NCBI RefSeq assembly: GCF_000407505.1
Contig: NZ_ASWE01000001.1
Location: forward strand, 1,404,813-1,468,812
Reading direction: 5' to 3'
From: Enterococcus phoeniculicola ATCC BAA-412
GTDB taxonomy: Bacteria > Bacillota > Bacilli > Lactobacillales > Enterococcaceae
DNA: 64,000 nucleotides
Notes under the pieces: model-generated
The model's database searches: none
What the model saw: the letters and a program-made list of their open reading frames with translations, nothing else
What the model was told of the DNA's origin: nothing
Translations under genes and position numbers: made by a program
In this document: piece after piece, positions 17,463 to 26,345 of the stretch
Layout of the letters: every line of letters starts with the position of its first letter
Position numbering within the stretch: the first letter of the stretch is position 1

Positions 17463-17574
17463 AGTGATAAAAATAATACATTAGATTAAATGAATGACAG
17501 CGATTATAATGAGGATATAAATAAATTGTGAATTATTGAACTTGAATAATTTATAAAAGGAGCGTAAAAAGACC

Positions 17575-18795
17575 ATGCATAAAAACAAATTTTTTTTAAC
17601 AGCACTGGCGTTGTATGTGAACTATTTTGTCCAGGGAATTCAAGCAATCATTCTTTCTCAAAATATTAACAGTTTTGCGGACAAATGGGGAACCACAACG
17701 AATACGGTTATGGGGGTTATTGCTATTACAGGAATTGGTAAGGTCATTGTCTTACTTTTTTCTGGGATGTTGTCTGACCGATTTGGTCGAAAACCGATTG
17801 CACTTATTGGAATGGTTGGATATATCCTATTTTTCGGTGGCTTAATGATTTGTACCAACGTAACGTTTGCCTATGTGCTAGCTTTCACAGCGGGTGCGGC
17901 AACTTCATTTCTTGATGGGGCGACGTATCCTGCACTTATGGAAATTTATCCAGATCAATCAAGTGTCGCTTCCGTTATTGTAAAAGGATTTATTGCGGCA
18001 GCTGGATTGTCTCCGATGTTTATTGCTTTCTTAAGTACAAATGGCTACTGGTTTGGTTGGTCATTAGTTGTTCCTTTTGTGTTAGTTGCTTTGAATTTTG
18101 TATTTATGCTTACACGTAAGTTTCCAGATGAGGTAGCAAAAGAGGTAACAGAATCACCAGTTGAGGAAGAAACAGAGTTTAAGGAAAAACCTAGCTATGC
18201 AATTGAAGGCGCGTTACTAATGGCATTTGCTTTCTTTATCTTTGCTACATTTTATTTATGGCAACAGACCTCTACGCTTTATGCAATGGATGTTGTTGGC
18301 ATGTCCGAGGTTTCTGCGCGTGGCATTATGTCTTTATATAGTATTGGCAGTATACTTGCCGTTTTATTTACATCATTTATTATGGCGAAGGGCTTTAAAG
18401 ACGTAACAGTGATGGTTGCTTATACATTTCTGTCTTCAGTTATTTTAGGAATCGTGTATATTTACCCGACTCAGCTTACATTAACGATTGGATCATTTGC
18501 GGTAGGATTCTTTGCAGCAGGTGGTGTACTGCAAATTGGGAATGCGATGTTAAGTCAGTTCTTCCCTAAAGGAAAAGGAAAAAATACAAGTATTTATAAT
18601 GTCTTTATGGCAAGCGGTGCCTATATTGTGCCTGCTGTAACAAAAGCATTGATGGAAATTGATTTTACAAAGGTACTCTTGTTAAATGTTGGCGTATCAA
18701 CGGTTTGCTTTATTTTATCAGCTGCATTAGCTGTTCGCTATCGAAAAGTATTTGGTGAAAAATTACTTAGTGGATGGAAAAAAGTTACTCAATAG
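17575..18795 (+). CDS. MFS transporter, quinate/shikimate cluster (second paralog)
   Basis: A 406-residue MFS permease with about 12 membrane segments, motif A (GMLSDRFGRKP) and a charged central loop around residue 200. It is paralogous to the preceding carrier. AAAGGAGCG precedes the ATG. The aldo/keto reductase begins 12 bases after its stop, so the two form an operon. The pair of carriers could serve two related substrates or uptake and product export. Confidence 0.87.
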   Translation: MHKNKFFLTALALYVNYFVQGIQAIILSQNINSFADKWGTTTNTVMGVIAITGIGKVIVLLFSGMLSDRFGRKPIALIGMVGYILFFGGLMICTNVTFAYVLAFTAGAATSFLDGATYPALMEIYPDQSSVASVIVKGFIAAAGLSPMFIAFLSTNGYWFGWSLVVPFVLVALNFVFMLTRKFPDEVAKEVTESPVEEETEFKEKPSYAIEGALLMAFAFFIFATFYLWQQTSTLYAMDVVGMSEVSARGIMSLYSIGSILAVLFTSFIMAKGFKDVTVMVAYTFLSSVILGIVYIYPTQLTLTIGSFAVGFFAAGGVLQIGNAMLSQFFPKGKGKNTSIYNVFMASGAYIVPAVTKALMEIDFTKVLLLNVGVSTVCFILSAALAVRYRKVFGEKLLSGWKKVTQ

Positions 18796-18807
18796 GAGGA
18801 AAAGATA

Positions 18808-19764
18808 ATGGAATATTGTACAGTCAAAGGATTAGATAAAAAGGTGGCACGTATTGCGTTAGGTACAGGCTGGTTTTCACCCGAGGACAAAGAAGTCATT
18901 TTTGAATTGATGGATGAATATGTGGCGCAAGGCGGAAATGTGATTGATACAGGTCGTTTTTATAATGGCGGTAAAGCAGAGACCGTCATTACAGAATGGC
19001 TAAAAGAAAGGGGAAATCGTGAATCACTCGTTTTAGTCAACAAAGCCTGTCATCATTATGTGGATGAAAATAATGTTCATCATCCTGAAAAAAATCGTGT
19101 TGGCGAAGAATTTATTACAGAGGATTTAGAATATAGTTTATCAAATATGGGGGTAGACTCATTTGATATTTATGTTCTTCATCGTGACAACGTAGACGTT
19201 CCTGTCTCAGAGCTGATGGATCGATTGGAACTTCATCATAAAGAAGGCAAAATTGCCGCCTACGGAGTTTCTAACTGGACTATTGAACGTATTGAAGAAG
19301 CGAATGCTTATTGTAAAGAAAAAGGGTATCAAGGAATCACTGTAAATAGTCCTTCATATACCTTGGCAACCATCCAAAAACCTCGCTGGGTAGGAACTGT
19401 TTACGTAGATTCCGACTATGTGAAGAAAAACAATGAAGAAGGAATTACAGTCATGAGCTGGGGCGCACAAGGAGCAGGGTTCTTTGTGCCATTGTGGAAA
19501 TCAATTGATGCAGAGGCACCACAAGATATTAAAGATGCATTCTTTACAGAAGAAAACTTTGAGAAACTTGCTCGTGTAGAAGCTATGGCAAAAACAAAAG
19601 AAGCAGAACCCATTAATATTGCGTTAGCATATGTATTAAATGAACGCTTTGATGTTTTAGCAAGTATTGGACCAAGAAATAAAAAGGAATTGTTATCAAG
19701 TTTACACGCAAGTCGCGTTCATTTATCAGAAGAGGAACTGGCTTATTTGGAATTAAAAAAATAA
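18808..19764 (+). CDS. Aldo/keto reductase
   Basis: A 318-residue NAD(P)H-dependent oxidoreductase with the TIM-barrel AKR fold. The catalytic tetrad is present: Asp47, Tyr52 (GRFYNGG), Lys79 (VLVNKA) and His125 (YVLHRDN). It would interconvert a ketone or aldehyde and an alcohol. TAGGAGGAAAAG precedes the ATG. Cotranscription with the MFS carrier and closeness to shikimate-type enzymes suggest action on an alicyclic keto acid intermediate; this is inference. Confidence 0.9.
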   Translation: MEYCTVKGLDKKVARIALGTGWFSPEDKEVIFELMDEYVAQGGNVIDTGRFYNGGKAETVITEWLKERGNRESLVLVNKACHHYVDENNVHHPEKNRVGEEFITEDLEYSLSNMGVDSFDIYVLHRDNVDVPVSELMDRLELHHKEGKIAAYGVSNWTIERIEEANAYCKEKGYQGITVNSPSYTLATIQKPRWVGTVYVDSDYVKKNNEEGITVMSWGAQGAGFFVPLWKSIDAEAPQDIKDAFFTEENFEKLARVEAMAKTKEAEPINIALAYVLNERFDVLASIGPRNKKELLSSLHASRVHLSEEELAYLELKK

Positions 19765-19825
19765 ACAGCCTATGATAAGAGCAGGTAAAAAGATTTGACG
19801 CTCTAAATCAGATTGAGTGTAAGAG

Positions 19826-19863
19826 AAAGAGACTAGAGTGACTATCTCAGTCTCTTCTTTTTA
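19826..19863 (+). terminator. Terminator after the aldo/keto reductase
   Basis: Arms AAGAGACT/AGTCTCTT are followed by CTTTTT. Confidence 0.75.
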
Positions 19864-19869
19864 ATAGAT

Positions 19870-19888
19870 AGATAAATATAATTTATGG
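19870..19888. promoter_or_regulatory. Candidate second LysR operator
   Basis: AGATAAATATAATTTATGG closely matches the core of the 33-bp palindrome upstream of the regulator (GATAAATATAGTTTATC). It lies about 100 bases before the flavoenzyme gene, suggesting a shared regulator. Confidence 0.5.
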
Positions 19889-19987
19889 ATATTAAGTATA
19901 AAAAGCATTGGAATTTATCGTTCGAGCCGATTACACTTTAGATAGAAGATAATGTGAAAAGAGTAACGAATGAAAAGAGGAGTAAAA

Positions 19988-22033
19988 ATGGAAAAATATA
20001 CGGCTTTATTTGAACCACTGACAATTAAACGAATGACCTTAAAAAATCGTGTGATTATGCCTCCTATGGGGACGAACTTTGCAAATGTAGATGGTTCATT
20101 CAATGAAGAACATATGGCGTATTACGAACAACGTGCAAAGGGCGGCACAGCATTGATTACATTGGAAAATGTCTGCTTTGATTATCCTATGGGGACAAAT
20201 GGAACAACGCAGCTTCGAATGGACAACGATCAATACATTCCGGGTCTTTGGAAGTTTAACGAAAAAATGCATGCTTACGGAGCAAAAACCTCTGTACAAA
20301 TTAATCATGCAGGAGCTTCAGCATACGGCTTACGTTTAGAAGGAAAACAGGCGGTCTCAGCATCTGACGTCCCAAGTAAAAAAGGAAATCCAATTCCACG
20401 TCCGTTAGAAGTAGCCGAAATATATGAGATTATTGATAAATATGCGCAAGGAGCCTTGAGAGCGCAACGTGCAGGGTTTGACTGTGTTGAAATCCATGCA
20501 GGACACTCTTACTTGATTAGTCAATTTTTGTCGCCGCTTTATAACAAGCGAACAGATGAATTTGGCGGTTCAAAGGAAAATAGAAGCCGCTTTGCAAAGC
20601 TTGTTGTTCAAGCTGTCAGAAAAGCAGTGGGTCCTTTCTTCCCAATTTCAGTGAGGTTCAGTGCCGATGAGCTGTTGGAGGGGGGAAACACGCTAGAAGA
20701 CACGCTAGATGTGTTACATGAATTTGCGGAAGAAGCAGATATCTTAAATGTTTCTGCTGCATTGAATGACAGTCTGCAATATCAAATTGATAAAATGAAT
20801 CTTGAAGATGGCTGGCGCAGTTATATGGCAAAAGCAGTAAAAGAACGATTTCCAGAAAAGATAGTTATCACGTCAGGAAACATCAGAAGCCCTAAGCGTG
20901 CGGCTGAAATACTTGAAGATGGCGATGCAGATTTATTAGCAATGGGCCGCGGATTAATTGCAGAACCCAACTGGGTTAATAAAGTTCAAAATGGGCAAGA
21001 GCATCTTCTTAGAAAATGTATTTCTTGTAATATTGGCTGTGCCGATCATCGAATTGCCAAATCACGTCCAATTCGTTGTACGGTGAATCCAGATTTATAC
21101 TATGAAGATGACTATAAACAAACAATGCTGTCACAACCAATGAAGATGGTGGTTATCGGTGGTGGAACAGCTGGATTAGAAGCAGCTGCTTCTGCTGCAG
21201 AAATTGGAGTAGAGGTTGAGCTGTATGAACAAAAATCATATCTTGGAGGATTAGGACACGAGATTGCTCGATTCCCAGACAAAAAACGGATTGATGACTT
21301 TATCACCTACCAAATCAATCGTTGCGAAGAACTGAGTAATCTATCGATTCATTTAAATCAGCCATTTCATATAAATGAGCTCTCAGAAAAGAAACCAGAT
21401 ATTATCGTGAATGCAACAGGTGCCACCCCATTGTTGCCACCAATTAAGGGATTATCAGAACAGCTAGCGAAAACAAGCCGACACGTCTTTTCAATTTTTG
21501 ATATTCTAAATCATATGGAAGATTTCCAAGAATTTGAAGGAAAAGAAATTGTAGTGATTGGTGGAGGTGCAGTAGGACTGGACGTAGTAGAATACTATGC
21601 TGAACGTGGAGCTAAAAAAGTGAGTATTGTAGAAATGCAGGGAGAATTAGGCAAAGACTTAGACTTAATTACTAAGCTTTCTATGATGGAGATTGTGAAT
21701 GATTATGGTGTGAATGTTTACACGTCTACGCGGTTATTAGAAGTAAAAGAGGACCGATTCATTGTTGAAAAGTCAGATGGAAAACTAGAAGAGCTTTCCT
21801 TTGATTTGGGCTTTGTTTGCTTGGGTATGCGCGCCCACGCGCCACTGTTACCTGAATTAGAAGGGTATGCAAAAAAAACAAATACCGTCTTGCTAAATAT
21901 TGGTGATAGTAAAGTTGCAAGACGAATCATGGAAGGAACTAGAGAAGCACGTGACGTTATTGAAGAAGTGAAACTTCTTGATAAGCACTTGAGTGAATCA
22001 AAGAAAACAACTGCATTGCAATCCATTTATTAA
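19988..22033 (+). CDS. Old-Yellow-Enzyme/2,4-dienoyl-CoA-reductase-like flavoprotein
   Basis: A 681-residue multidomain oxidoreductase. An FMN-binding TIM barrel spans about residues 1-340 ([11 protein letters not shown], and [14 protein letters not shown] for substrate/FMN). A 4Fe-4S cluster motif CISCNIGC-N11-C follows near 350-365. FAD and NAD(P) Rossmann domains follow ([12 protein letters not shown], and a second [12 protein letters not shown]). This is the architecture of FadH and clostridial enoate/bile-acid reductases, which reduce carbon-carbon double bonds next to a carbonyl or carboxyl group. ATG at 19988 follows GAGGAG. In this cluster it could reduce the shikimate ring double bond; that is a hypothesis. 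Confidence 0.9.
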   Translation: MEKYTALFEPLTIKRMTLKNRVIMPPMGTNFANVDGSFNEEHMAYYEQRAKGGTALITLENVCFDYPMGTNGTTQLRMDNDQYIPGLWKFNEKMHAYGAKTSVQINHAGASAYGLRLEGKQAVSASDVPSKKGNPIPRPLEVAEIYEIIDKYAQGALRAQRAGFDCVEIHAGHSYLISQFLSPLYNKRTDEFGGSKENRSRFAKLVVQAVRKAVGPFFPISVRFSADELLEGGNTLEDTLDVLHEFAEEADILNVSAALNDSLQYQIDKMNLEDGWRSYMAKAVKERFPEKIVITSGNIRSPKRAAEILEDGDADLLAMGRGLIAEPNWVNKVQNGQEHLLRKCISCNIGCADHRIAKSRPIRCTVNPDLYYEDDYKQTMLSQPMKMVVIGGGTAGLEAAASAAEIGVEVELYEQKSYLGGLGHEIARFPDKKRIDDFITYQINRCEELSNLSIHLNQPFHINELSEKKPDIIVNATGATPLLPPIKGLSEQLAKTSRHVFSIFDILNHMEDFQEFEGKEIVVIGGGAVGLDVVEYYAERGAKKVSIVEMQGELGKDLDLITKLSMMEIVNDYGVNVYTSTRLLEVKEDRFIVEKSDGKLEELSFDLGFVCLGMRAHAPLLPELEGYAKKTNTVLLNIGDSKVARRIMEGTREARDVIEEVKLLDKHLSESKKTTALQSIY

Positions 22034-22050
22034 AAACAAGTTTATAAAAA

Positions 22051-22085
22051 GAGGCCGGGACAGAAGCATTTCTATCCTGACCTCA
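22051..22085. repeat. Short palindrome related to the dispersed repeats
   Basis: GAGGCCGGGACAGAAG pairs imperfectly with TCTATCCTGACCTC. The GGGACAGAAG/GACCTC sequence resembles the right end of the repeat family. It lies between two genes of one probable operon and could weaken readthrough. Confidence 0.5.
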
Positions 22086-22103
22086 AGTATCGGAGGGAAC
22101 ATA

Positions 22104-22985
22104 ATGGGAGAAAGAATCACCGGTCATACGTTACTAATTGGGTTACTTGCCACACCTATTCGTCATAGCTTATCTCCAAAAATGCATAATGAGTCATTTG
22201 CAAAGCTAGGATTGGATTATGCTTATCTTGCATTTGAAGTAGGAAATGAAGAATTGGAAGGTGCTGTGCAGGGAATTCGTTCATTAGGACTCCGCGGCGC
22301 TAATATCTCCATGCCAAATAAACAAGCTATCATTCCTTATCTAGACGAGTTGACCCCGGCGGCCAAGCTTATTGGTGCGGTAAACACCGTCATAAATAAA
22401 GATGGCCTGGGCTATTTAGTAGGGGACGTAACTGATGGAACAGGAGCTATGCAAGCGTTACGAGATGAAGAAGTGGATGTGAGAGACCAAACGATTACAA
22501 TCACAGGAGCAGGCGGAGCGGCTACAGCGATTGCCATACAAGCTGCATTAGACGGTGCAAAAGAGTTTCATTTATTTAACAGAAAAGATGCACTCTTTGC
22601 TAATGTCGTTGAAACAGCTGAAAAAATTAATCAACATACGAAAGCCACTGCAATTGTGTATGACTTAGCTGATCAGGAGTCTTTTAAAGAGGCAGTTCAA
22701 AAGAGCAGTATTTATGTCGATGCAACAGGTGTTGGAATGAAACCTTTAGAAAACTTAAGCTTGATTAATGATGCAGAACTGATTCATGAAGATTTAGTTG
22801 TTTTTGATGTGGTCTATAGTCCACGGGAAACTAAACTTCTTACCTTTGCAAAAGAGCATGGAGCAAAGAAGACCATCAATGGATTAGGAATGATGCTGCA
22901 TCAAGGTGCAGAGTCATTTAAACAATTTACAGGAGAAGACATGCCTGTAGATTATATCAGAGAGTTATTATTTGAAGAAGAGTAG
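22104..22985 (+). CDS. AroE-like shikimate/quinate dehydrogenase
   Basis: A 293-residue NAD(P)-dependent dehydrogenase. The substrate-binding HSLSP motif has Ser22 and Ser24. The catalytic residues are Lys73 (ISMPNKQAI) and Asp111. A Rossmann segment [11 protein letters not shown] follows. It would interconvert 3-dehydroshikimate and shikimate, or 3-dehydroquinate and quinate. The normally conserved DNTDG around the catalytic aspartate reads DVTDG here, a change that may affect specificity. ATG at 22104 is preceded by GGAGGGAAC. It lies between the flavoenzyme and dehydroquinase, so a catabolic role is likelier than aromatic biosynthesis. Confidence 0.88.
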   Translation: MGERITGHTLLIGLLATPIRHSLSPKMHNESFAKLGLDYAYLAFEVGNEELEGAVQGIRSLGLRGANISMPNKQAIIPYLDELTPAAKLIGAVNTVINKDGLGYLVGDVTDGTGAMQALRDEEVDVRDQTITITGAGGAATAIAIQAALDGAKEFHLFNRKDALFANVVETAEKINQHTKATAIVYDLADQESFKEAVQKSSIYVDATGVGMKPLENLSLINDAELIHEDLVVFDVVYSPRETKLLTFAKEHGAKKTINGLGMMLHQGAESFKQFTGEDMPVDYIRELLFEEE

Positions 22986-23067
22986 CTTTTTTATAGTTTT
23001 TTAAAAGATGGCAGATTTGCTTTTTTTCCTGTAAAATGTTAACTAGTAAAGAGGAGGAGTCGGATAA

Positions 23068-23823
23068 ATGAGAACGGTCACTGTAGAAGATGTAACTATC
23101 GGAGAAGGACTACCCAAACTAATTGTTCCGTTGGTTGGACAAACCAGCGAAGAGTTAATAAAAGAGTCAGAATTCATTTCTCAATTACCCTGTGATATTG
23201 TGGAATGGCGAGTTGATTTTTATGAGAAGGTTCTCGATTTTTCAATCGTTTCGTCATTTTCAAAAACGATTAAGAAAGCGATAAAAAAACCGTTGTTAAT
23301 CACTTTCCGGAGTAAAAAAGAGGGTGGAGAAAAGGAACTTCCTACAGAACAGTATTTTCAGCTTTATCAAGAAATTATCCAAAATGGGCAATGCGACTTG
23401 TTAGATATTGAACTATTTATGCCTGAAAAAGAAGTGTCTGAGACGATTGCTCTGGCACATCAAAAAGGAATAAAAGTCATTATGTGTAATCATGAGTTTC
23501 ATCATACGCCGTCTATGGAAGAAATCCTCTCTCGTCTGCAAAAAATGCAGGATAAAAACGCAGATATTTGTAAACTAGCTGTCATGCCGAATACACCAGA
23601 AGATGTATTGACGTTACTAACAGCAACAGAGACTATGTATAGGGAGTATGCTGACCGTCCGATAATCACTATGTCCATGGGCGCATTAGGAATGGTTAGC
23701 CGAATTACTGGAGAGCTTACAGGCTCCAGTGCAACGTTTGGGTCAGCGGTGAAAGCCTCTGCACCAGGTCAGATACCGATTGGCGAGTTAAAGGAAATGA
23801 TTGAGACGCTGAAATTATCTTAA
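23068..23823 (+). CDS. aroD: Type I 3-dehydroquinate dehydratase
   Basis: A 251-residue Schiff-base enzyme that reversibly converts 3-dehydroquinate to 3-dehydroshikimate. The catalytic His142 (CNHEFHHTP) and Lys169 (DICKLAVMP) are present. Near the C-terminus the substrate loop (SRITGELTGSSATFG) is intact. GAGGAGG precedes the ATG by about 9 bases. It is the last gene of the cluster and is followed by a terminator. Type I enzymes are used in biosynthesis and in quinate catabolism; the neighbours favour the latter. Confidence 0.93.
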   Translation: MRTVTVEDVTIGEGLPKLIVPLVGQTSEELIKESEFISQLPCDIVEWRVDFYEKVLDFSIVSSFSKTIKKAIKKPLLITFRSKKEGGEKELPTEQYFQLYQEIIQNGQCDLLDIELFMPEKEVSETIALAHQKGIKVIMCNHEFHHTPSMEEILSRLQKMQDKNADICKLAVMPNTPEDVLTLLTATETMYREYADRPIITMSMGALGMVSRITGELTGSSATFGSAVKASAPGQIPIGELKEMIETLKLS

Positions 23824-23849
23824 AAATCTTTATAAAGACGATAAAAAAA

Positions 23850-23883
23850 CTTCGCATAAGAATATTTTCTTATGCGAAGGTTT
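23850..23883. terminator. Bidirectional terminator
   Basis: Arms CTTCGCATAAGAA/TTCTTATGCGAAG around tatt, with an A-run on the left serving the convergent aldolase gene. Confidence 0.85.
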
Positions 23884-23885
23884 CT

Positions 23886-24926
23886 TTAGTTCATAACATC
23901 AATATCAAACACTTCAATATTCTCTAATCCGCCATAAGCGTCATACCAAGGTTTTGCATAGTCTGAAAGGATTTGGTTTAATTCTTCCACATTTTCTTTT
24001 CCCTGTGTATCTAGCCAATGAATGAGGGCTTCTTTTCCTTGTTTTCCATAAATTTCCACACCATCACGCCAAGTTGCTCGCCCACCTAAAATACCAGAGT
24101 AGTTTGCTCCGTGTTTTCCGGCAAAGATGAGTTCGTCTCGGAAAATTTCTGCAGGGACACCAGCACTTAAGTATATGAATGGGCGTGTGGCTGCGTCACT
24201 TGCTTCTTTAAAATAAGCTGCGGCTTCTTCCTGTGTATAAACAGGGGAAACTCCTTTTGCGGTGTAGCCTTCAACCAGGTTAAATAAGACAGGCACTTCT
24301 ATTTTTAGAATATCAATGTGATATTTGTCTTTTGTAAATTCTTTGATGGTATCAATCACTTTTTTGGGTTTTATTTTTGCAAATTCTGCCGAATGCTCGT
24401 CAAGAATGTCATTGTCATAAACAATTGGTTCAACAAAAACAGGAATGTCTGCTGCCAGCGCTTCTGTGCCTAAACGTTCGAGAAATGCGTGTTTACTGTC
24501 CAGAATTTCTTTAGGATCATCTGGATTATAATAAACTAAAACTTTAGCTGCATCGGCTCCTTTTGCTAGCAAACGAATTAATGATTCATTTGGCAACAAT
24601 TCAGGTAAACGTCCAGGGGTAGAAACATCGTAGCCAGTTTTTTCATACGACATAATTAATCCAGCCGCTGGATTTTTTGCTGAAATTCCTTTGAACCCAT
24701 ATTCTTCATCCAATAAAATAGCACTGACATACTTAGTTAATTCTTGAGACACTAGCTCTTTAAATTCATAGACATGATCCATTGTAAAGTGTTCAGGTCC
24801 GACAGCAGCTTCCATCATTTTTTTCATAGAGCCTCGTTGGTCAATAGCTAAGGCGGCGATGACTCCTTGATTATTTGAAAGTTGTTGCATTTTTTCAAAT
24901 TTTCCTCTAGAAATTCTTGTTTTCAT
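23886..24926 (-). CDS. lacD: Tagatose-1,6-bisphosphate aldolase (LacD family)
   Basis: A 346-residue class I (Schiff-base) aldolase of the LacD family. It cleaves tagatose 1,6-bisphosphate to dihydroxyacetone phosphate and glyceraldehyde 3-phosphate, and often also accepts fructose 1,6-bisphosphate. The Schiff-base lysine is Lys208 in DILKIEVP. Other family segments are AIDQRGSMKKMM and YLSAGVPAEIF. ATG at 24926 follows AAGGAGGACATAGAG. It is monocistronic here, without the other lac tagatose-pathway genes, so it may be a general or regulatory paralog. Confidence 0.9.
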   Translation of the reverse strand: MKTRISRGKFEKMQQLSNNQGVIAALAIDQRGSMKKMMEAAVGPEHFTMDHVYEFKELVSQELTKYVSAILLDEEYGFKGISAKNPAAGLIMSYEKTGYDVSTPGRLPELLPNESLIRLLAKGADAAKVLVYYNPDDPKEILDSKHAFLERLGTEALAADIPVFVEPIVYDNDILDEHSAEFAKIKPKKVIDTIKEFTKDKYHIDILKIEVPVLFNLVEGYTAKGVSPVYTQEEAAAYFKEASDAATRPFIYLSAGVPAEIFRDELIFAGKHGANYSGILGGRATWRDGVEIYGKQGKEALIHWLDTQGKENVEELNQILSDYAKPWYDAYGGLENIEVFDIDVMN

Positions 24927-25056
24927 CTCTATGTCCTCCTTCATCATTCTATCTTCAGTGTACCTCTAGTTCTATGAGGAACCAAATAAAACGGTCTTTT
25001 CTCTTTTTGTTGCGTTGTCTCATAATTTTGGTAGACTAGATTTGAGGTGAAAGAGG

Positions 25057-25545
25057 ATGGCAAAGAAAAAAACTTTGGCGAAAACCAATGCAATTCGATT
25101 AGTTGAACAAAAAAAAATTCCTTATATAGAACATGAATATGAATGGTCAGAAGATCACGTAGGTGCGTTGGAAGTTGCAGAGCAGTTAAACCAAAATAAG
25201 AGTCAAATCTTTAAAACACTTGTGACTACTGGAAATAAAACGGGACCCGTAGTGGCAGTTATCCCGGGTAATCAAGAACTGGATTTGAAGAAGTTGGCAA
25301 AAGCGAGTGGCAATAAAAAGATTGAGATGCTTCATTTAAAGGATTTGGAGGCGACTACAGGCTACATACGTGGCGGGTGCTCACCTATCGGAATGAAGAA
25401 GCTGTTTCCAACGTACATTGATGCGACGGCCAATGAGTTTGATGCGATTATTATTTCAGCTGGACGAAGAGGGCTACAGATGGAGCTTGCACCAAAAGGG
25501 ATTCAGGCATTAACGAACGCGCAGTTTAAAGATTTATTATTGTAA
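25057..25545 (+). CDS. ebsC: Cys-tRNA(Pro)/Cys-tRNA deacylase, YbaK/EbsC family
   Basis: A 162-residue single-domain trans-editing protein. It hydrolyses Cys-tRNA(Pro) formed by mistaken charging by prolyl-tRNA synthetase. The family pattern includes QIFKTLVT, VAVIPGNQELDLKKLAKA and GYIRGGCSPIGMKK. The enterococcal homolog is named EbsC. GAGGTGAAAGAGG precedes the ATG. The downstream DUF1963 gene begins 39 bases after the stop and may be cotranscribed. Confidence 0.9.
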   Translation: MAKKKTLAKTNAIRLVEQKKIPYIEHEYEWSEDHVGALEVAEQLNQNKSQIFKTLVTTGNKTGPVVAVIPGNQELDLKKLAKASGNKKIEMLHLKDLEATTGYIRGGCSPIGMKKLFPTYIDATANEFDAIIISAGRRGLQMELAPKGIQALTNAQFKDLLL

Positions 25546-25584
25546 GCTGTTGAATGTGAACGCAAAAAAGAGAAGGGAGCCCTT

Positions 25585-26283
25585 ATGACGATAGAAGAAA
25601 TTAAGCAGGTGCTTGGAAAAAAAGCAACAACGTTTGTTGCTGGAGGCTTTCGTCCAACCTTTCAAGTAGAAGAAAGCTGGATTGGAAAAGTCGAGTGGTT
25701 TTTAAAGGAGGAGGAGATTCCGACTGATGATGACGGCTTGCTTATGCTTCCATTAATGCAACTGTACCTGGAAAATTTGCCTTTTGTACCAGAAGCGTTA
25801 GAGGGAATAAAACTTTTAACCGTTTTTGTTTCTCAAAATATACCGAGTGATATTTTACCATCTGGTTCTTACTGGACTGTACGAGAGTATCATACGTTAG
25901 ACTGCCTTGAGCGAAAAAAACTAACTCATTCTTCTAGTTTTTTAACTCCGTTTCCATTAAAACCGAGTTTTATTGAAGAAGATTTCCCGATTTGGGATGA
26001 TGAGTATAGCTTCTCCAAAACTGTGGAAAATGAAATTTTGCGGTTGGAGAAAGAGGGGAGTATTGAAAGTTATTACGCGACATTTGATCAGAACTATGAG
26101 CATAAATTAGGAGGGTATCCAACCTATTGTCAATCAGGCATTTCTTTTGGTGAAGGATTTGAATTTGTTTTACAGATTACTTCTGATTCAAAGGTAGGTT
26201 TTTCTATTGGTGATTCAGGAATCCTTTTTTTAGCAAAAAATAAAGAAACAAGAGAGTGGCTACTCTACTGGGATTGCTACTAG
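25585..26283 (+). CDS. DUF1963 (YwqG-like) protein
   Basis: A 232-residue cytoplasmic protein. The C-terminal half with HKLGGYPTYCQ, then FEFVLQITSD and a closing LYWDCY matches the YwqG/DUF1963 family. These are small proteins of unknown function, often near genes for polymorphic toxins or stress. GAAGGGAG precedes the ATG. The N-terminal 110 residues show no recognised motif. Confidence 0.75.
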   Translation: MTIEEIKQVLGKKATTFVAGGFRPTFQVEESWIGKVEWFLKEEEIPTDDDGLLMLPLMQLYLENLPFVPEALEGIKLLTVFVSQNIPSDILPSGSYWTVREYHTLDCLERKKLTHSSSFLTPFPLKPSFIEEDFPIWDDEYSFSKTVENEILRLEKEGSIESYYATFDQNYEHKLGGYPTYCQSGISFGEGFEFVLQITSDSKVGFSIGDSGILFLAKNKETREWLLYWDCY

Positions 26284-26345
26284 AAAGACTCACTTTTCAG
26301 CAAAGTCTATTAAAGAGACTTGTTAAAAAGTGAGTCTTTTTATTT
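26284..26345. terminator. Bidirectional terminator
   Basis: Fourteen-base arms AAAGACTCACTTTT/AAAAGTGAGTCTTT enclose a smaller AAGTCT/AGACTT hairpin; T-runs occur on both strands. It lies between convergent genes. Confidence 0.85.

Noticed and set aside
22051..22085. True terminator splitting the flavoenzyme and AroE-like genes
   Set aside because: The stem has mismatches and G-T pairs and no T-run follows, so full termination is unlikely; kept as a repeat relative.
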